Source: Methyloversatilis discipulorum
GTDB lineage: Bacteria > Pseudomonadota > Gammaproteobacteria > Burkholderiales > Rhodocyclaceae
Length of the DNA stretch: 64,000 nucleotides
Reading direction: 5' to 3'
NCBI RefSeq assembly: GCF_018780585.1
Contig: NZ_JADMJL010000038.1
Coordinates: 108,679-172,678, forward strand
Position numbers and translations under genes: made by a program. The notes under the pieces are model-generated. The model did not search any database and was not told the DNA's origin. It saw only the letters and a list, made by a program, of their open reading frames with translations. Shown here piece by piece: positions 37,254-46,277 of the stretch; position 1 is the first letter of the stretch; every line of letters begins with the position of its first letter.

Positions 37254-37660
37254 CGTGCCCCCCTTGCAACGGACCTTCGGGTGGACCAGAAGCCGGAGCG
37301 CGAGATCAGCACGTGGCCGCCTACCCATCCCGCCATCAGTGGATGGCGCGTGGCGATGCGCCATTGCAGTTGCCGGTACAGCCAGGTGTCGGGGCGCCCG
37401 CGCTTGAGCCGGCGCAGGATGCCGCCGCCGATGAAGACGCCCAGGGCCACGCCCAGGACGACGAACGTCGGCGCGATGGCGATCGTGCGGAACACCCAGG
37501 ACAGCGGCGCGCCGACCAGCAGGCCGGCGGCGCCGGACAGGCCGCAGCAGATCCACAGTTCGTCGGCGGTGAGGCCGCGCACGACAACAGGGTGGCGGTT
37601 GAGCCGATGCGGAAGGAACGTGACCGTCCCGTCCGCACGGACGTGCTGCTGCTCGGACAT
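37250..37660 (-). CDS. conjugative-region membrane protein, TIGR03750 family
   Basis: A 136-residue inner-membrane protein with two hydrophobic helices (ELWICCGLSGAAGLLVGA and IAPTFVVLGVALGVFIGG) and a basic C-terminus (RRLKRGRPDTWLYRQLQW). Size and place match TIGR03750, the TraL/VirB3-like member of the set. Confidence 0.87.
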   Translation of the reverse strand: MSEQQHVRADGTVTFLPHRLNRHPVVVRGLTADELWICCGLSGAAGLLVGAPLSWVFRTIAIAPTFVVLGVALGVFIGGGILRRLKRGRPDTWLYRQLQWRIATRHPLMAGWVGGHVLISRSGFWSTRRSVARGAR

Positions 37661-37672
37661 ACCGGCCTCGCC

Positions 37673-38032
37673 TTACAGGATGCCGGTGGCTTCGGTGAGC
37701 AGCCAGATGCCGATCACGAGCAGCACGGCACCGATCGCGACGGTGAGGCCAAACTGGCCCCAGGTCTTGCGGCCGGTGTGGATTTCCGCGTAGGTGCCGT
37801 AGGCGTGGTAGCAGACGCCGATGAACATCGACGCCACGACCAGGAGGGCTACGAGCATGATGATGTCGTAGCCGTAGTTCCTGATCGTTTCCATGATGCC
37901 GTTGCCGGTGCCGCGGGTCGGGTTTTCCAACTGCGGCAAGCCTTGCGCGAACGACAGCGCGGGCAGCGCGGCGGAGCCCAGTGCCACAGCGGCGCGCTGG
38001 GCAAGGCGGGAATGGAGGATGCGGTTTTGCAT
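37673..38032 (-). CDS. ICE membrane protein, PFL_4702 family (DUF2976)
   Basis: A 119-residue protein with a signal peptide ending near ALPALSFA and two hydrophobic helices (IIMLVALLVVASMFIGVCY, GLTVAIGAVLLVIGIWLL). This is the pilin-like DUF2976 layout, and it probably contributes the pilus subunit. Confidence 0.85.
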   Translation of the reverse strand: MQNRILHSRLAQRAAVALGSAALPALSFAQGLPQLENPTRGTGNGIMETIRNYGYDIIMLVALLVVASMFIGVCYHAYGTYAEIHTGRKTWGQFGLTVAIGAVLLVIGIWLLTEATGIL

Positions 38033-38048
38033 GGTCGTGCCTTTCAGG

Positions 38049-38282
38049 TCAGGAGAGGAGGAAGAAGCTCAGGACGAGGTACATCGCGACGAAGCGGATG
38101 CAGACGCCGAGGAACTGGCGCTGGTTGAGGCGGCTCTCGGACCACCCCACGTAGGCCGTTCGGATGGCCCAGACGCCCCAGACGAGGAGCACCGCGAACA
38201 CGGCGCCGACCAGGACGGTCGCCATCGCCGAAGGCGCGATGCCGCTGTTGGCTTGAAATGCCGAGACCTGGGCGCCGTTCAT
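38049..38282 (-). CDS. ICE membrane protein, PFL_4701 family (DUF3262)
   Basis: A 77-residue protein with two membrane helices (MATVLVGAVFAVLLVWGVWA and FVAMYLVLSFFLL). It is the small partner encoded between the DUF2976 and RAQPRD genes in all such ICEs and is probably pilin-related. Confidence 0.83.
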   Translation of the reverse strand: MNGAQVSAFQANSGIAPSAMATVLVGAVFAVLLVWGVWAIRTAYVGWSESRLNQRQFLGVCIRFVAMYLVLSFFLLS

Positions 38283-38662
38283 TGCTTGCCCCCCGCAGTC
38301 GTCGCCGGCAGCGGCTCGGCCGCCCGCTCGGTGCGGTAGTCGCCGGCCAGTTCGGAGGGGTCGCGCGGCTGAGCGCGCGATGGCGTCAGGTGAAACTGGA
38401 TGCCGGCGCGAACGCGCGCCAGGTCAGCCAGCAGCCGCGGGTAGTCGAAGTGGTAGCGCTCGCCCGGCTGGATGGGGGCATGCGCGGCGCTGTCCGCGAC
38501 GGTGCGCTCCAGCGCGTCGAGCTGGCGCAGTGCGGCGACCAGCTCCTGGCGCTGTGCCGGAGACTCGGCCAAGGCCATCTGGGACTGACCCAGCAGGAGG
38601 GCCGTCACGAGAAAAGTGGGCACGCCGCGATGCGCGGCGCGCAGCCAGATCGAAGCCACCAT
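38279..38662 (-). CDS. RAQPRD-family ICE protein
   Basis: A 127-residue secreted protein with signal peptide (TALLLGQSQMALA) and the family-defining string RAQPRD near residue 107. It is the first gene of the leftward block running to the VirB4-type gene. Its function is unknown. The gap to its right carries the promoter of the defence operon. Confidence 0.9.
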   Translation of the reverse strand: MVASIWLRAAHRGVPTFLVTALLLGQSQMALAESPAQRQELVAALRQLDALERTVADSAAHAPIQPGERYHFDYPRLLADLARVRAGIQFHLTPSRAQPRDPSELAGDYRTERAAEPLPATTAGGKQ

Positions 38663-38793
38663 CGCGCCATTCCTGTGTGATCAGCAATGGGGTGATCGTG
38701 GAGATCAGGGCTGTTTTAGGCCGCAAACAATAGGAACTGGCGGACGACCGGATTGGGCATACCGCGAGCGAACCTACAAAAGCCCGGGTGGAG

Positions 38794-38831
38794 TTTCGAT
38801 TATTGCGTTTTTCGAGTGTTTCGAATATGAT
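38794..38831 (+). promoter_or_regulatory. promoter of the PIN-CBASS-ATPase operon with TTTCGA repeats
   Basis: TTGCGT (38803-38808) and TATGAT (38826-38831) are 17 bp apart, 34 bp before the first start codon. TTTCGA occurs at 38794, about 38809 and 38819, partly as palindromic TTCGAA. These repeats are likely binding sites for the HTH protein encoded first. AGGAGC precedes the ATG. Confidence 0.6.
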
Positions 38832-38865
38832 CGGCTCTGCAACCGTTTTCGCTTAGGAGCTACCC

Positions 38866-39336
38866 ATGACCACCGCCACTGCCCAATCCAAGATGACCCT
38901 TCCCGCCGCGGGAGAGGTTAAGGCAGCCGTCCAGGGTCAACGTGCCTTGGCGGCTTACCTCGCAACCCAGTTCGAGACGCAGCACATCCAGATCTTTGAT
39001 GACCACAAACAGGCTCATCAGGTGGAACTGCCTACCTCGGCTTTACGCCTGCTGGTCGACATCCTGGCCGAGTTGGCCGATGGCAATGCAGTAAAGGTGG
39101 TGCCCGTCCATGCAGAGCTGACGACCCAAGAGGCGGCGGACTTGCTCAACGTGTCCCGTCCCCATTTCGTCAAGCTGCTAGAAGATGGGGTGTTGGCATT
39201 TCATCGCACCGGCAAGCACCGCAGGGTGAGGTTCGCCGATCTGATGCAGTACAAGGAAGCGCGCGAGCGCGCCAGTGAGCAGGCGATGGCCGAACTCGCT
39301 CAGCAGTCGCAAGAGTTGGGAATGGGATACGAATGA
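38866..39336 (+). CDS. HTH (excisionase-type) antitoxin/regulator
   Basis: A 156-residue protein. The C-terminal half holds an excisionase/MerR-like helix-turn-helix (LTTQEAADLLNVSRPHFVKLLEDGVLAFHRTGKHRRVR), here marked by its core AADLLNVSRPHFVKLL. The N-terminal half (IQIFDDHKQAHQVELPTSAL) resembles antitoxins encoded before PIN toxins. Its stop overlaps the PIN start as ATGA. It probably neutralises the PIN protein and controls the whole operon. Confidence 0.75.
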   Translation: MTTATAQSKMTLPAAGEVKAAVQGQRALAAYLATQFETQHIQIFDDHKQAHQVELPTSALRLLVDILAELADGNAVKVVPVHAELTTQEAADLLNVSRPHFVKLLEDGVLAFHRTGKHRRVRFADLMQYKEARERASEQAMAELAQQSQELGMGYE

Positions 39337-39908
39337 GGCATTCCCCATTCACCGCCGTCTACGACGCGTGCGTTCTATATCCCGCGCCACTGCGGGATTT
39401 CCTGATGTGGCTCGGCCTGTCTGGCCGCTTCCGGGCGCGGTGGAGCCAAGCCATTCATGAGGAGTGGAAACGCAATCTGTTGATCAACCGCCCCGATCTC
39501 ACCCGGGTTCAGGTCGACAGGACGTCGGATCTCATGGACAGGGCCATTCCGGACGGCTTGGTGGAGGGCTACGAAGCGCTCGTGGCAGGCCTGACATTAC
39601 CCGATCCGAACGATCGGCACGTCCTGGCTGCGGCGATTCGCTGCGGTGCGAGCGTGATTGTGACGTTCAACGAACGTGATTTCCCGAACGATCTGCTGGC
39701 TCCGTACGGCATCGAATCGCAGCACCCCGATGAGTTTGTGGACAACCTGCTGGATCTGGATGCGGCCGCCGTAGTGTCGGCTGCGCAGCGCCAGCGTGCC
39801 CAACTCAAGCATCCGCCGATCGATGTGGACCGCTATCTCGAAATCCTGCTGCGCCAAGGCCTTGTGCAAACGACCAAGGTGCTGGCGACCTATCGCACCA
39901 TTCTCTGA
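39333..39908 (+). CDS. PIN-domain toxin-like nuclease
   Basis: A 191-residue PIN ribonuclease. Acidic metal ligands are visible in AVYDACVLYPAPLRDFL (first Asp), the middle region (IHEEWKRNLL) and DPNDRHVLAAAIRCGA with VTFNERDFP at the end. Activity would be cleavage of RNA. The pair with the HTH protein is toxin-antitoxin-like. The CBASS Trip13 gene starts only 17 bp later. Confidence 0.82.
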   Translation: MRHSPFTAVYDACVLYPAPLRDFLMWLGLSGRFRARWSQAIHEEWKRNLLINRPDLTRVQVDRTSDLMDRAIPDGLVEGYEALVAGLTLPDPNDRHVLAAAIRCGASVIVTFNERDFPNDLLAPYGIESQHPDEFVDNLLDLDAAAVVSAAQRQRAQLKHPPIDVDRYLEILLRQGLVQTTKVLATYRTIL

Positions 39909-39925
39909 CCCGCCGAGAGCCACGG

Positions 39926-40840
39926 ATGACCAAGAATCCTTCATCAGACGCCACTTTGCCGAAAGGCATCCATCGAAGCTGGAAGCTGCCGGATAAGTCG
40001 CTGGGTGACTTGTGGGATTCGATCGTGATGGACGAAGCCATCAAAAAACAGTTGCTGTCACAAGCGATCGTCAACTTCACGGTGCGCCCCAAGGTGGAGC
40101 GCACGGTACTCCCCCTGCACGGCGTGATCTTGTTGGTCGGCCCGCCGGGGACTGGGAAGACCTCCTTGGCACGGGGCTTGGCGCATCGTGTGGCCGAATC
40201 TTTTTCTTCTGCGAAGTTTCGATTGCTGGAAGTGGAGCCTCACACGCTGACGAGCTCTGCAATGGGAAAGACTCAACGCGCCGTGGCAGACCTGTTCTCG
40301 CAATCGATCGCAGAATCCGCAGCGGCGGGCCCGACGATCGTCCTTCTGGACGAGGTCGAAACGCTTGCGGCTGATCGAGCGAAGCTCAGCCTGGAAGCCA
40401 ACCCGGTTGATGTGCACCGGGCCACCGACGCGGTGTTGGTGCAGTTGGACATGTTGGCCGAACGCAACCCGCATCTGCTGTTCGTGGCCACCAGCAACTT
40501 CCCACAGGCCGTCGACAGTGCCTTCCTATCTCGTTGCGACATGGTGATGGAGGTGCCACTGCCCGGCAAGGATGCCTGCAAGCAGATCCTAGTGGACTGC
40601 CTGAATGGCCTGGCAAAGACATTTCCGGGGATTGGCAAGCTTTCCTCGGCTCACCAGTTCGACGCGTGCGCTGGCGAGTGCGTCGGATTGGATGGTCGGG
40701 CCATTCGCAAGGTCGTAGCCAACGCCCTCGCGGCCGACCCGCAAGTGGCTATCGATCCGAACAAGCTTTCCGTAGAGCACTTGCGCAGTGCGATACGACA
40801 GGCAAAGCAAATGCGCCTTCAAGGAGGGAAGCAAAAATGA
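39926..40840 (+). CDS. cap6: CBASS Trip13/Pch2-like AAA+ ATPase
   Basis: A 304-residue AAA+ remodeller with Walker A GPPGTGKTS (72-80), Walker B IVLLDEVE (D142, E143), sensor region FVATSNFPQAVDSAF and arginine-finger area SRCDMVME. In type III CBASS, Trip13-like ATPases open closed HORMA proteins and so switch off the cyclic-nucleotide synthase until phage is sensed. The adjacent HORMA, CD-NTase and NucC genes make this role very likely. Confidence 0.88.
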   Translation: MTKNPSSDATLPKGIHRSWKLPDKSLGDLWDSIVMDEAIKKQLLSQAIVNFTVRPKVERTVLPLHGVILLVGPPGTGKTSLARGLAHRVAESFSSAKFRLLEVEPHTLTSSAMGKTQRAVADLFSQSIAESAAAGPTIVLLDEVETLAADRAKLSLEANPVDVHRATDAVLVQLDMLAERNPHLLFVATSNFPQAVDSAFLSRCDMVMEVPLPGKDACKQILVDCLNGLAKTFPGIGKLSSAHQFDACAGECVGLDGRAIRKVVANALAADPQVAIDPNKLSVEHLRSAIRQAKQMRLQGGKQK

Positions 40841-41307
40841 CCACCGTTGTCAGCCGGACGTTTCGCAGCTCGCCGCACCGCGATGCGTTGCAGACATGGG
40901 ATGCCATTGTCGAACTGCTCACTCAGGGCAAGGACGGCACGGCTCGCTCTGAACTCAGGGCCGTGACGGGCGTGGCCGCCAGCTTGATCGCCGACCAGGC
41001 ACCCAAGAGCGCGCCCATCGTTGCGACATGCGATGGACCACGGACCAGGATCTACTGCCTCTTCGACGAAGACGCGATCTATGGTGATGATGCCAACGAA
41101 GAAGTCTTGGGGTTCGAGCCGTTGAAGGGAGACTGGGGAGTCTCGCTGCCGTGTCCGAAGGAGCAGCTCGGCTGGGTGCAAAGCGCGCTCAAAAAGCACA
41201 GTTCTCGCATCATTGCACGGGACTTGAGCCAAGGAATTGCCACGCAGGCGCAGGCCGATGCTGGGCAAGCGCTGTCGCTCGACCTCGGAGGTTTCCTCAA
41301 GTCATGA
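40837..41307 (+). CDS. probable second HORMA-type protein of CBASS (HORMA3-like)
   Basis: A 156-residue protein starting [19 protein letters not shown]. It lies between the Trip13 and HORMA genes, overlapping both by 4 bp. From memory of two-HORMA type III systems such as that of Pseudomonas aeruginosa, this position and start fit the second HORMA (HORMA3). The fold cannot be proven from motifs. The ATG at 40837 overlaps the preceding stop. Confidence 0.65.
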
Positions 41308-41804
41308 GCACCGTCGCCACCTACTCGTACACGCACTCGGTTACCTATGTGACCGACAACATCCTCAAGAGCTTGAAAGACATCATCCTGCTCAGTGGGC
41401 TGGACCCTGAGCACTTTGCGGATCGCTGGGAGAGCAATACCCGAGCCATCAAGACGTGGCTCGGGACCGGTGATCTGCGCAAGGTGATTCTGGAGATCTA
41501 CAACCCGGCAACCGACAAGCTCGTGACCCGATGGGATATCGACATCGTGTATGGGTGGTCCGATGGCGACGGCAGCTTCTGGACAGATACCGAGCAGTTG
41601 AAGTACGCGATCAAGAAAGCTGGGCTGCTGCCATCGCAGGCCAAGTACAAGTTAATGCTCGATACAAAGCCAGGGCGACCTGATGTGGAGGGATGGAGCA
41701 AAGGAAGTTATCGCTCGACGGATGGAATGGTCAAGCAGAGCCTAGGCTCGACTGTCGAACACAGCGGCCTGGCGGGTCAGGCCGGATATTGGAGGCAACG
41801 CTGA
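41304..41804 (+). CDS. CBASS HORMA-domain protein (HORMA2-like)
   Basis: A 166-residue protein beginning with a long helix ([19 protein letters not shown]) and continuing with paired strands ([20 protein letters not shown]), as expected for HORMA. The polar C-terminal tail ([20 protein letters not shown]) could be a closure peptide of the kind these proteins use. In type III CBASS the closed HORMA binds and activates the CD-NTase. Its TGA shares one base with the CD-NTase ATG. Confidence 0.78.
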
Positions 41805-42706
41805 TGCTGTCGATCGATGAAGCTTTTCGCAAGTTCAAGTCGCGTCTGGAACTCAACGAACGCGAACAGAAGAATGCCTCGCAACGCCAGAACGAAGTGC
41901 GGGACTACCTGCAGACCAAGTTCGGCATTGCGCGCAGCTTCCTGACCGGTTCCTATGCTCGATACACGAAGACGAAGCCGCTCAAGGATATCGACATCTT
42001 CTTCGTGCTGAAGGACTCGGAGAAGCATTACCACGGCAAGGCCGCATCGGTAGTGCTGGATGATTTCCACTCTGCATTGGTGGAGAAATACGGTTCGGCG
42101 GCCGTGCGCAAACAGGCGCGCTCGATCAACGTGGATTTCGGTGTTCACATCGACGCGGAGGACAACACGGACTACCGGGTGGTCAGCGTGGATGCGGTGC
42201 CCGCATTCGATACCGGCGACCAGTATGAGATCCCCGATACGGCGTCCGGAAAGTGGATCAAGACGGACCCGGAGATCCATAAGGACAAGGCGACCGCAGC
42301 GCACCAAGCCTATGGCAATGAGTGGAAAGGTCTCGTGCGCATGGTGAAGTACTGGAACAACAATCCCAAGCACGGCGATCTGAAGCCGGTGAAGCCCTCG
42401 TTCCTGATCGAGGTAATGGCCCTTGAGTGTCTTTACGGCGGCTGGGGAGGATCGTTCGATCGCGAGATCCAGTCGTTCTTTGCCACGCTTGCCGATCGAG
42501 TTCATGACGAGTGGCCGGATCCCGCCGGACTTGGCCCGGCGATCAGCAACGATATGGATGCCGCGCGCAAGCAGCGCGCGCAGCAGCTGCTGTTCCAGGC
42601 GAGCCAAGACGCAAGCATCGCCATCGACCACGCGCGTCGTGGTCGCAATATCGAAGCGCTTCGCGCCTGGCGCGCACTGTTTGGCCCCAAGTTCCCACTG
42701 TCCTGA
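41804..42706 (+). CDS. cdnD: CBASS CD-NTase, CdnD-like
   Basis: A 300-residue cGAS-like nucleotidyltransferase. The catalytic signature is intact: G49-S50 in [14 protein letters not shown]62-I-D64 and the third acid D111 in INVDFGVHI. With NucC as effector, the expected product is cyclic tri-adenylate. Assignment to clade D is inferred from the two-HORMA neighbourhood. The ATG at 41804 overlaps the previous stop; a longer upstream frame only runs through the HORMA gene. Confidence 0.85.
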   Translation: MLSIDEAFRKFKSRLELNEREQKNASQRQNEVRDYLQTKFGIARSFLTGSYARYTKTKPLKDIDIFFVLKDSEKHYHGKAASVVLDDFHSALVEKYGSAAVRKQARSINVDFGVHIDAEDNTDYRVVSVDAVPAFDTGDQYEIPDTASGKWIKTDPEIHKDKATAAHQAYGNEWKGLVRMVKYWNNNPKHGDLKPVKPSFLIEVMALECLYGGWGGSFDREIQSFFATLADRVHDEWPDPAGLGPAISNDMDAARKQRAQQLLFQASQDASIAIDHARRGRNIEALRAWRALFGPKFPLS

Positions 42707-42744
42707 TTCCATCGGCTTCCATACACGTCCCATCGAGGTACAGC

Positions 42745-43470
42745 ATGTCCCAGTGGTCGCTTTCCCAGCTCCTGTCGTCCCTGCATGAGGACATCCAGCA
42801 GCGCTTGTCCGTAGTACGCAAGACCTTCGGTCACCCGGGTACGAAGGGGGATGCGAGCGAGAACGTCTGGATCGACATGCTGGATACCTATCTGCCCAAA
42901 CGGTACCAGGCGGCCAAGGCGCATGTGGTGGACAGCCTGGGGAACTTCAGCCAGCAGATCGATGTGGTGGTGTTTGATCGGCAATATTCGCCTTTTATCT
43001 TCACCTACGAGAACGAGACGATCATTCCAGCCGAAAGCGTGTACGCCGTTTTCGAGGCCAAGCAGACGGCTGACGCGGGGCTTGTGGCCTATGCCCAGGA
43101 GAAGGTCGCCAGTGTGCGCAGGCTGCACCGCACGAGCCTGCCGATCCCGCACGCTGGCGGGACCTACCCAGCGAAGCCGTTGATTCCGATTCTGGGTGGC
43201 TTGCTCACCTTCGAGAGCGAATGGAGTCCTGCATTGGGTCCATCCATGGACAAGGCGCTGAACGCAAACCTCACCGAGGGGCGTCTGGACATCGGATGCG
43301 TTGCCGCCCACGGGCACTTTTTCTATGACCAAGCCAGCGGCGCGTACAGCTACACCAACGAAAACAAGCCGGCGACCGCGTTTCTTTTCAAGCTGATCGC
43401 GCAGCTTCAGTTCAGTGGAACGGTCCCCATGATCGATGTGGAGGCTTACGGTCAGTGGTTGACCAAGTGA
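42745..43470 (+). CDS. nucC: NucC, cyclic-nucleotide-activated DNA endonuclease
   Basis: A 241-residue effector very similar to E. coli NucC from start (MSQWSLSQLLSSLHEDIQ) to end (DVEAYGQWLTK). The restriction-enzyme-type active site falls at D73, E104 and K106, the same numbering as in E. coli NucC (QIDVVVFD, FEAKQ). When bound by cyclic tri-adenylate it assembles into hexamers and degrades cell DNA, killing infected cells. The next gene starts 9 bp after its stop. Confidence 0.95.
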   Translation: MSQWSLSQLLSSLHEDIQQRLSVVRKTFGHPGTKGDASENVWIDMLDTYLPKRYQAAKAHVVDSLGNFSQQIDVVVFDRQYSPFIFTYENETIIPAESVYAVFEAKQTADAGLVAYAQEKVASVRRLHRTSLPIPHAGGTYPAKPLIPILGGLLTFESEWSPALGPSMDKALNANLTEGRLDIGCVAAHGHFFYDQASGAYSYTNENKPATAFLFKLIAQLQFSGTVPMIDVEAYGQWLTK

Positions 43471-43479
43471 GGGGGCGCT

Positions 43480-46104
43480 GTGGCAAGCATACGTTCGGAG
43501 TACCACCGGTTCCTGGCGCACTTGGCGCAGCGGCACGTGCACGACGACGTGCGCCGGCTGGCGCACCTGGTGCTCGATCACCTGCAGCCACTGGCCGAGG
43601 TCGGTGCTGCACGCCGGGGGCGCTCCACGCGCTTGGCGCCGCTGGCCATCGCGCATCTGGCGCAGATGCCTGTCGCCTACGACGGGGACGCGCGCGGCCC
43701 CGAAAACGGGCCGGCGCTCGGGCGACTGCACCAGCTCGAAGTCGGGCCGTTTCGAGGATTCATGCGGCAGGAGACGTTCGACCTCAGCCATGACATCACC
43801 TTGGTCTACGGTGCCAACGGCACCGGCAAGAGCAGCTTCTGCGAAGCCTTGGAAGTGGCGATGCTCGGTTCGATCAGCGAAGCGCAGGCCAAGCGGGTCG
43901 ACCAGCGGACGTACTGCAACAACGCTCGCCTGCGCCGCCACGTCGCGCCAGTCCTGTCGTCTACGGCGGCAGGCGAAGCGCAGGCCGTCCAGCCCGACGA
44001 AGCTGAGTATCGCTTCTGCTTCATCGAGAAGAACCGCCTCGACGATTTCGCCCGAATCGCCGCGCGGACCCCGAGCGATCAGCGCCAGCTCATCGCCACC
44101 CTGTTCGGCGTGGACCAGTTCAGCGAGTTCGTGCGCGGCTTCAACCCCTCGCTCGATCAGGACCTGATGCTTGCCGGCGTGCAGGCGGCGCAGCTGGCGC
44201 AGCGTCGCCTGCGGTTGGCGAACTCCGAACAGACCATCGCCGCCTACCCGCAGAAGATCGCAGCGGTCGAGGGCCTGGAACAAGCTTTGGCGCAGCGCAT
44301 GTCACCTGGCGCGACCTATCAAGCCTGCGTGGACTGGCTGCTGGGTACGCCGCAGCAGCAAGGACGGCTACCGTATGTCCAGGCTCAGCTGGACGCCAAC
44401 CCGCCTGCCATTCACGAGGTGACCCAGGCCCGCCTGCAAGCGTTGCTGGCAGAGGCCTACCGCGTCCAGGGACTGTGGCAAGCGTCTTCCGCGCAACTCG
44501 CGGCCCGCGCGGGCGAGGTGTCGTACGCGAAGCTCTACGAGGCCGTGCAAGCGTTGGCGGACGGGGCGACCGCGTGTCCGGCATGTGGAACCGGACTGGC
44601 CGCTGTGGCACAGGACCCGTTCGCCAGGGCGCGAATGGGCCTGGAGCAGCTCGCGCAACTGGCCGTCCTGCAGCAGCAAGAGGCCGGGCATCGGACGCAG
44701 TTGAGCGAGGCGGTCCGAGCGCTGTGGGACGAAATGCGCCGCGTGGTGGCGGCGGCTGGGGTCGCTTGTCCTGCCGAATCGCAGGCCGCGGGCCTGCCAC
44801 TGCTGCCTCCCACGTCGGCGGGCAATTGGCTCGGCGGCTGGGTGAATGGGGACCAGCGCGCCTGGCAAGCCCTCTTACGGATCGCACAGATCATCGAAGG
44901 CTTCGACGCGCAGGCGCGCGACGTGCATGCCCAGCGCGGCGCGATGGCCCAGGAGCGGGACCGCCTGCAACAGCATCAGCTGGAGATCGAACGGCTGCGG
45001 ACCATGCGCACGACTGCGGATCAGGAGCTGGCGGCCGCCCGCCAAACCGTGGCCCAATTCGACGACGCGAACCGCGGCCTGATCCAGGCGGCCACGGACG
45101 AAATGCCGGTGGTGGTGCACCATCAGCGGGTCAAGGCCGCCTACGACGGCTTCCTACCCGAGATTCAGGCATACCTGACCGCTCTGCCGGGGGTTCTGCT
45201 ACAGGGGCTGGGAGACCAAGCCCGCCATCTCTACAACGCATTCAACCGGGCCGATCCGCCCGGCGATCTGCTGCACGCGCTGTGGTTGCCCGTGGCCGAG
45301 AACGGCAAGATCGAGGTGGAGTTCGCCGGCGAGCCGGGCGTGCGCTACGACGCGTTGATCGTCTTCAGCGAAGGGCACATCAAATGCTTGGGTCTGGCGA
45401 TTCTGCTTGCCAAGAACCTCGCGCAGGGCTGCCCCGTGGTCATCTTCGATGACGTCGTCAATGCGATAGACGACGACCATCGCGATGGCATCTGGCGTAC
45501 CTTCTTCGAGGACGGTTTGCTCCACGGCAAGCAGGTTATCCTCACCTCGCACGCAGAGGAGTTCCTGCACCGCATCCAGCAGGAGTTGGGCGTGCGCCGC
45601 GCCGCGGCCATCAAGCGCTACAAGTTTCTCCCGCATCAGGGAGAGCACGAACTGCGGGTCGACAGCGACCCGCCAGCGAAGAACTATGTTCTTCTGGCCC
45701 AGCAGGCGTTGGCGGCTGACGAGAAACGCGAGGCACTGCGCCAGGCCCGGCCGGCGCTGGAGAGTCTGACGGACCGCCTGTGGACGTGGCTGGGTCGGCG
45801 GGCGGACGGCCGGATCGACATCAAGCTGAGCGGGCCCCGCGCGCCTTGGGAGCTGAACAATAAATGCACCAAGTTGCGGTCGGCCGTCGAGCGTATCGCG
45901 GCGCAACATGCGGGTGCGCCGGATGCCGTAGGGGCGTTGGTCAGGCTGCTCAATGTCAGCGGTACGAGTATTGAATGGGGTTACCTCAATAGCGGTGTGC
46001 ACGACGCTCAGCGCGATCATGAGTTCGATCGGGCGACGGTAAGAACGGTCGTCGAGGCGGTTACGGCGTTGGATGCTGCTCTTGATACCCTGCAGAACCG
46101 ATGA
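43480..46104 (+). CDS. large SMC/Rad50-like ATPase with zinc-hook-like motif
   Basis: An 874-residue protein with Walker A GANGTGKSS (111-119), ABC-signature-like FSEGHIKCLGL (629-639), Walker B VVIFDD (653-658) and HAEEFLHRI after it. Two coiled-coil arms meet at CPACG (366-370), like the Rad50 hook. About 80 N-terminal residues precede the ATPase head and 200 follow it; no nuclease motif was recognised. A GTG start with GAGGGGG upstream lies 9 bp after nucC, so it is co-transcribed. A DNA-sensing or extra effector role in defence is inferred. Confidence 0.75.
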   Translation: MASIRSEYHRFLAHLAQRHVHDDVRRLAHLVLDHLQPLAEVGAARRGRSTRLAPLAIAHLAQMPVAYDGDARGPENGPALGRLHQLEVGPFRGFMRQETFDLSHDITLVYGANGTGKSSFCEALEVAMLGSISEAQAKRVDQRTYCNNARLRRHVAPVLSSTAAGEAQAVQPDEAEYRFCFIEKNRLDDFARIAARTPSDQRQLIATLFGVDQFSEFVRGFNPSLDQDLMLAGVQAAQLAQRRLRLANSEQTIAAYPQKIAAVEGLEQALAQRMSPGATYQACVDWLLGTPQQQGRLPYVQAQLDANPPAIHEVTQARLQALLAEAYRVQGLWQASSAQLAARAGEVSYAKLYEAVQALADGATACPACGTGLAAVAQDPFARARMGLEQLAQLAVLQQQEAGHRTQLSEAVRALWDEMRRVVAAAGVACPAESQAAGLPLLPPTSAGNWLGGWVNGDQRAWQALLRIAQIIEGFDAQARDVHAQRGAMAQERDRLQQHQLEIERLRTMRTTADQELAAARQTVAQFDDANRGLIQAATDEMPVVVHHQRVKAAYDGFLPEIQAYLTALPGVLLQGLGDQARHLYNAFNRADPPGDLLHALWLPVAENGKIEVEFAGEPGVRYDALIVFSEGHIKCLGLAILLAKNLAQGCPVVIFDDVVNAIDDDHRDGIWRTFFEDGLLHGKQVILTSHAEEFLHRIQQELGVRRAAAIKRYKFLPHQGEHELRVDSDPPAKNYVLLAQQALAADEKREALRQARPALESLTDRLWTWLGRRADGRIDIKLSGPRAPWELNNKCTKLRSAVERIAAQHAGAPDAVGALVRLLNVSGTSIEWGYLNSGVHDAQRDHEFDRATVRTVVEAVTALDAALDTLQNR

Positions 46105-46277
46105 ACGGCACACGGCTTTGCAGAGCAGTGCCGCCCGTGTCACCTCATAAGTAATGGTATGAGCGCCTCCCACCCCGCACGCGACGGAAGCGGGGGTTGT
46201 GTTGTGGTTCGCTCGCATCAAAGTGCGAAACTTCAACCACTACGCAGGTATTTGTGAACTCAGCCCAAGGAGCGGAC

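Noticed and set aside
43480..46104. Assignment of the zinc-hook ATPase as RloC anticodon nuclease
   Set aside because: The Arg-Glu-His nuclease residues of PrrC/RloC could not be located, so only an SMC/Rad50-like call is supported.
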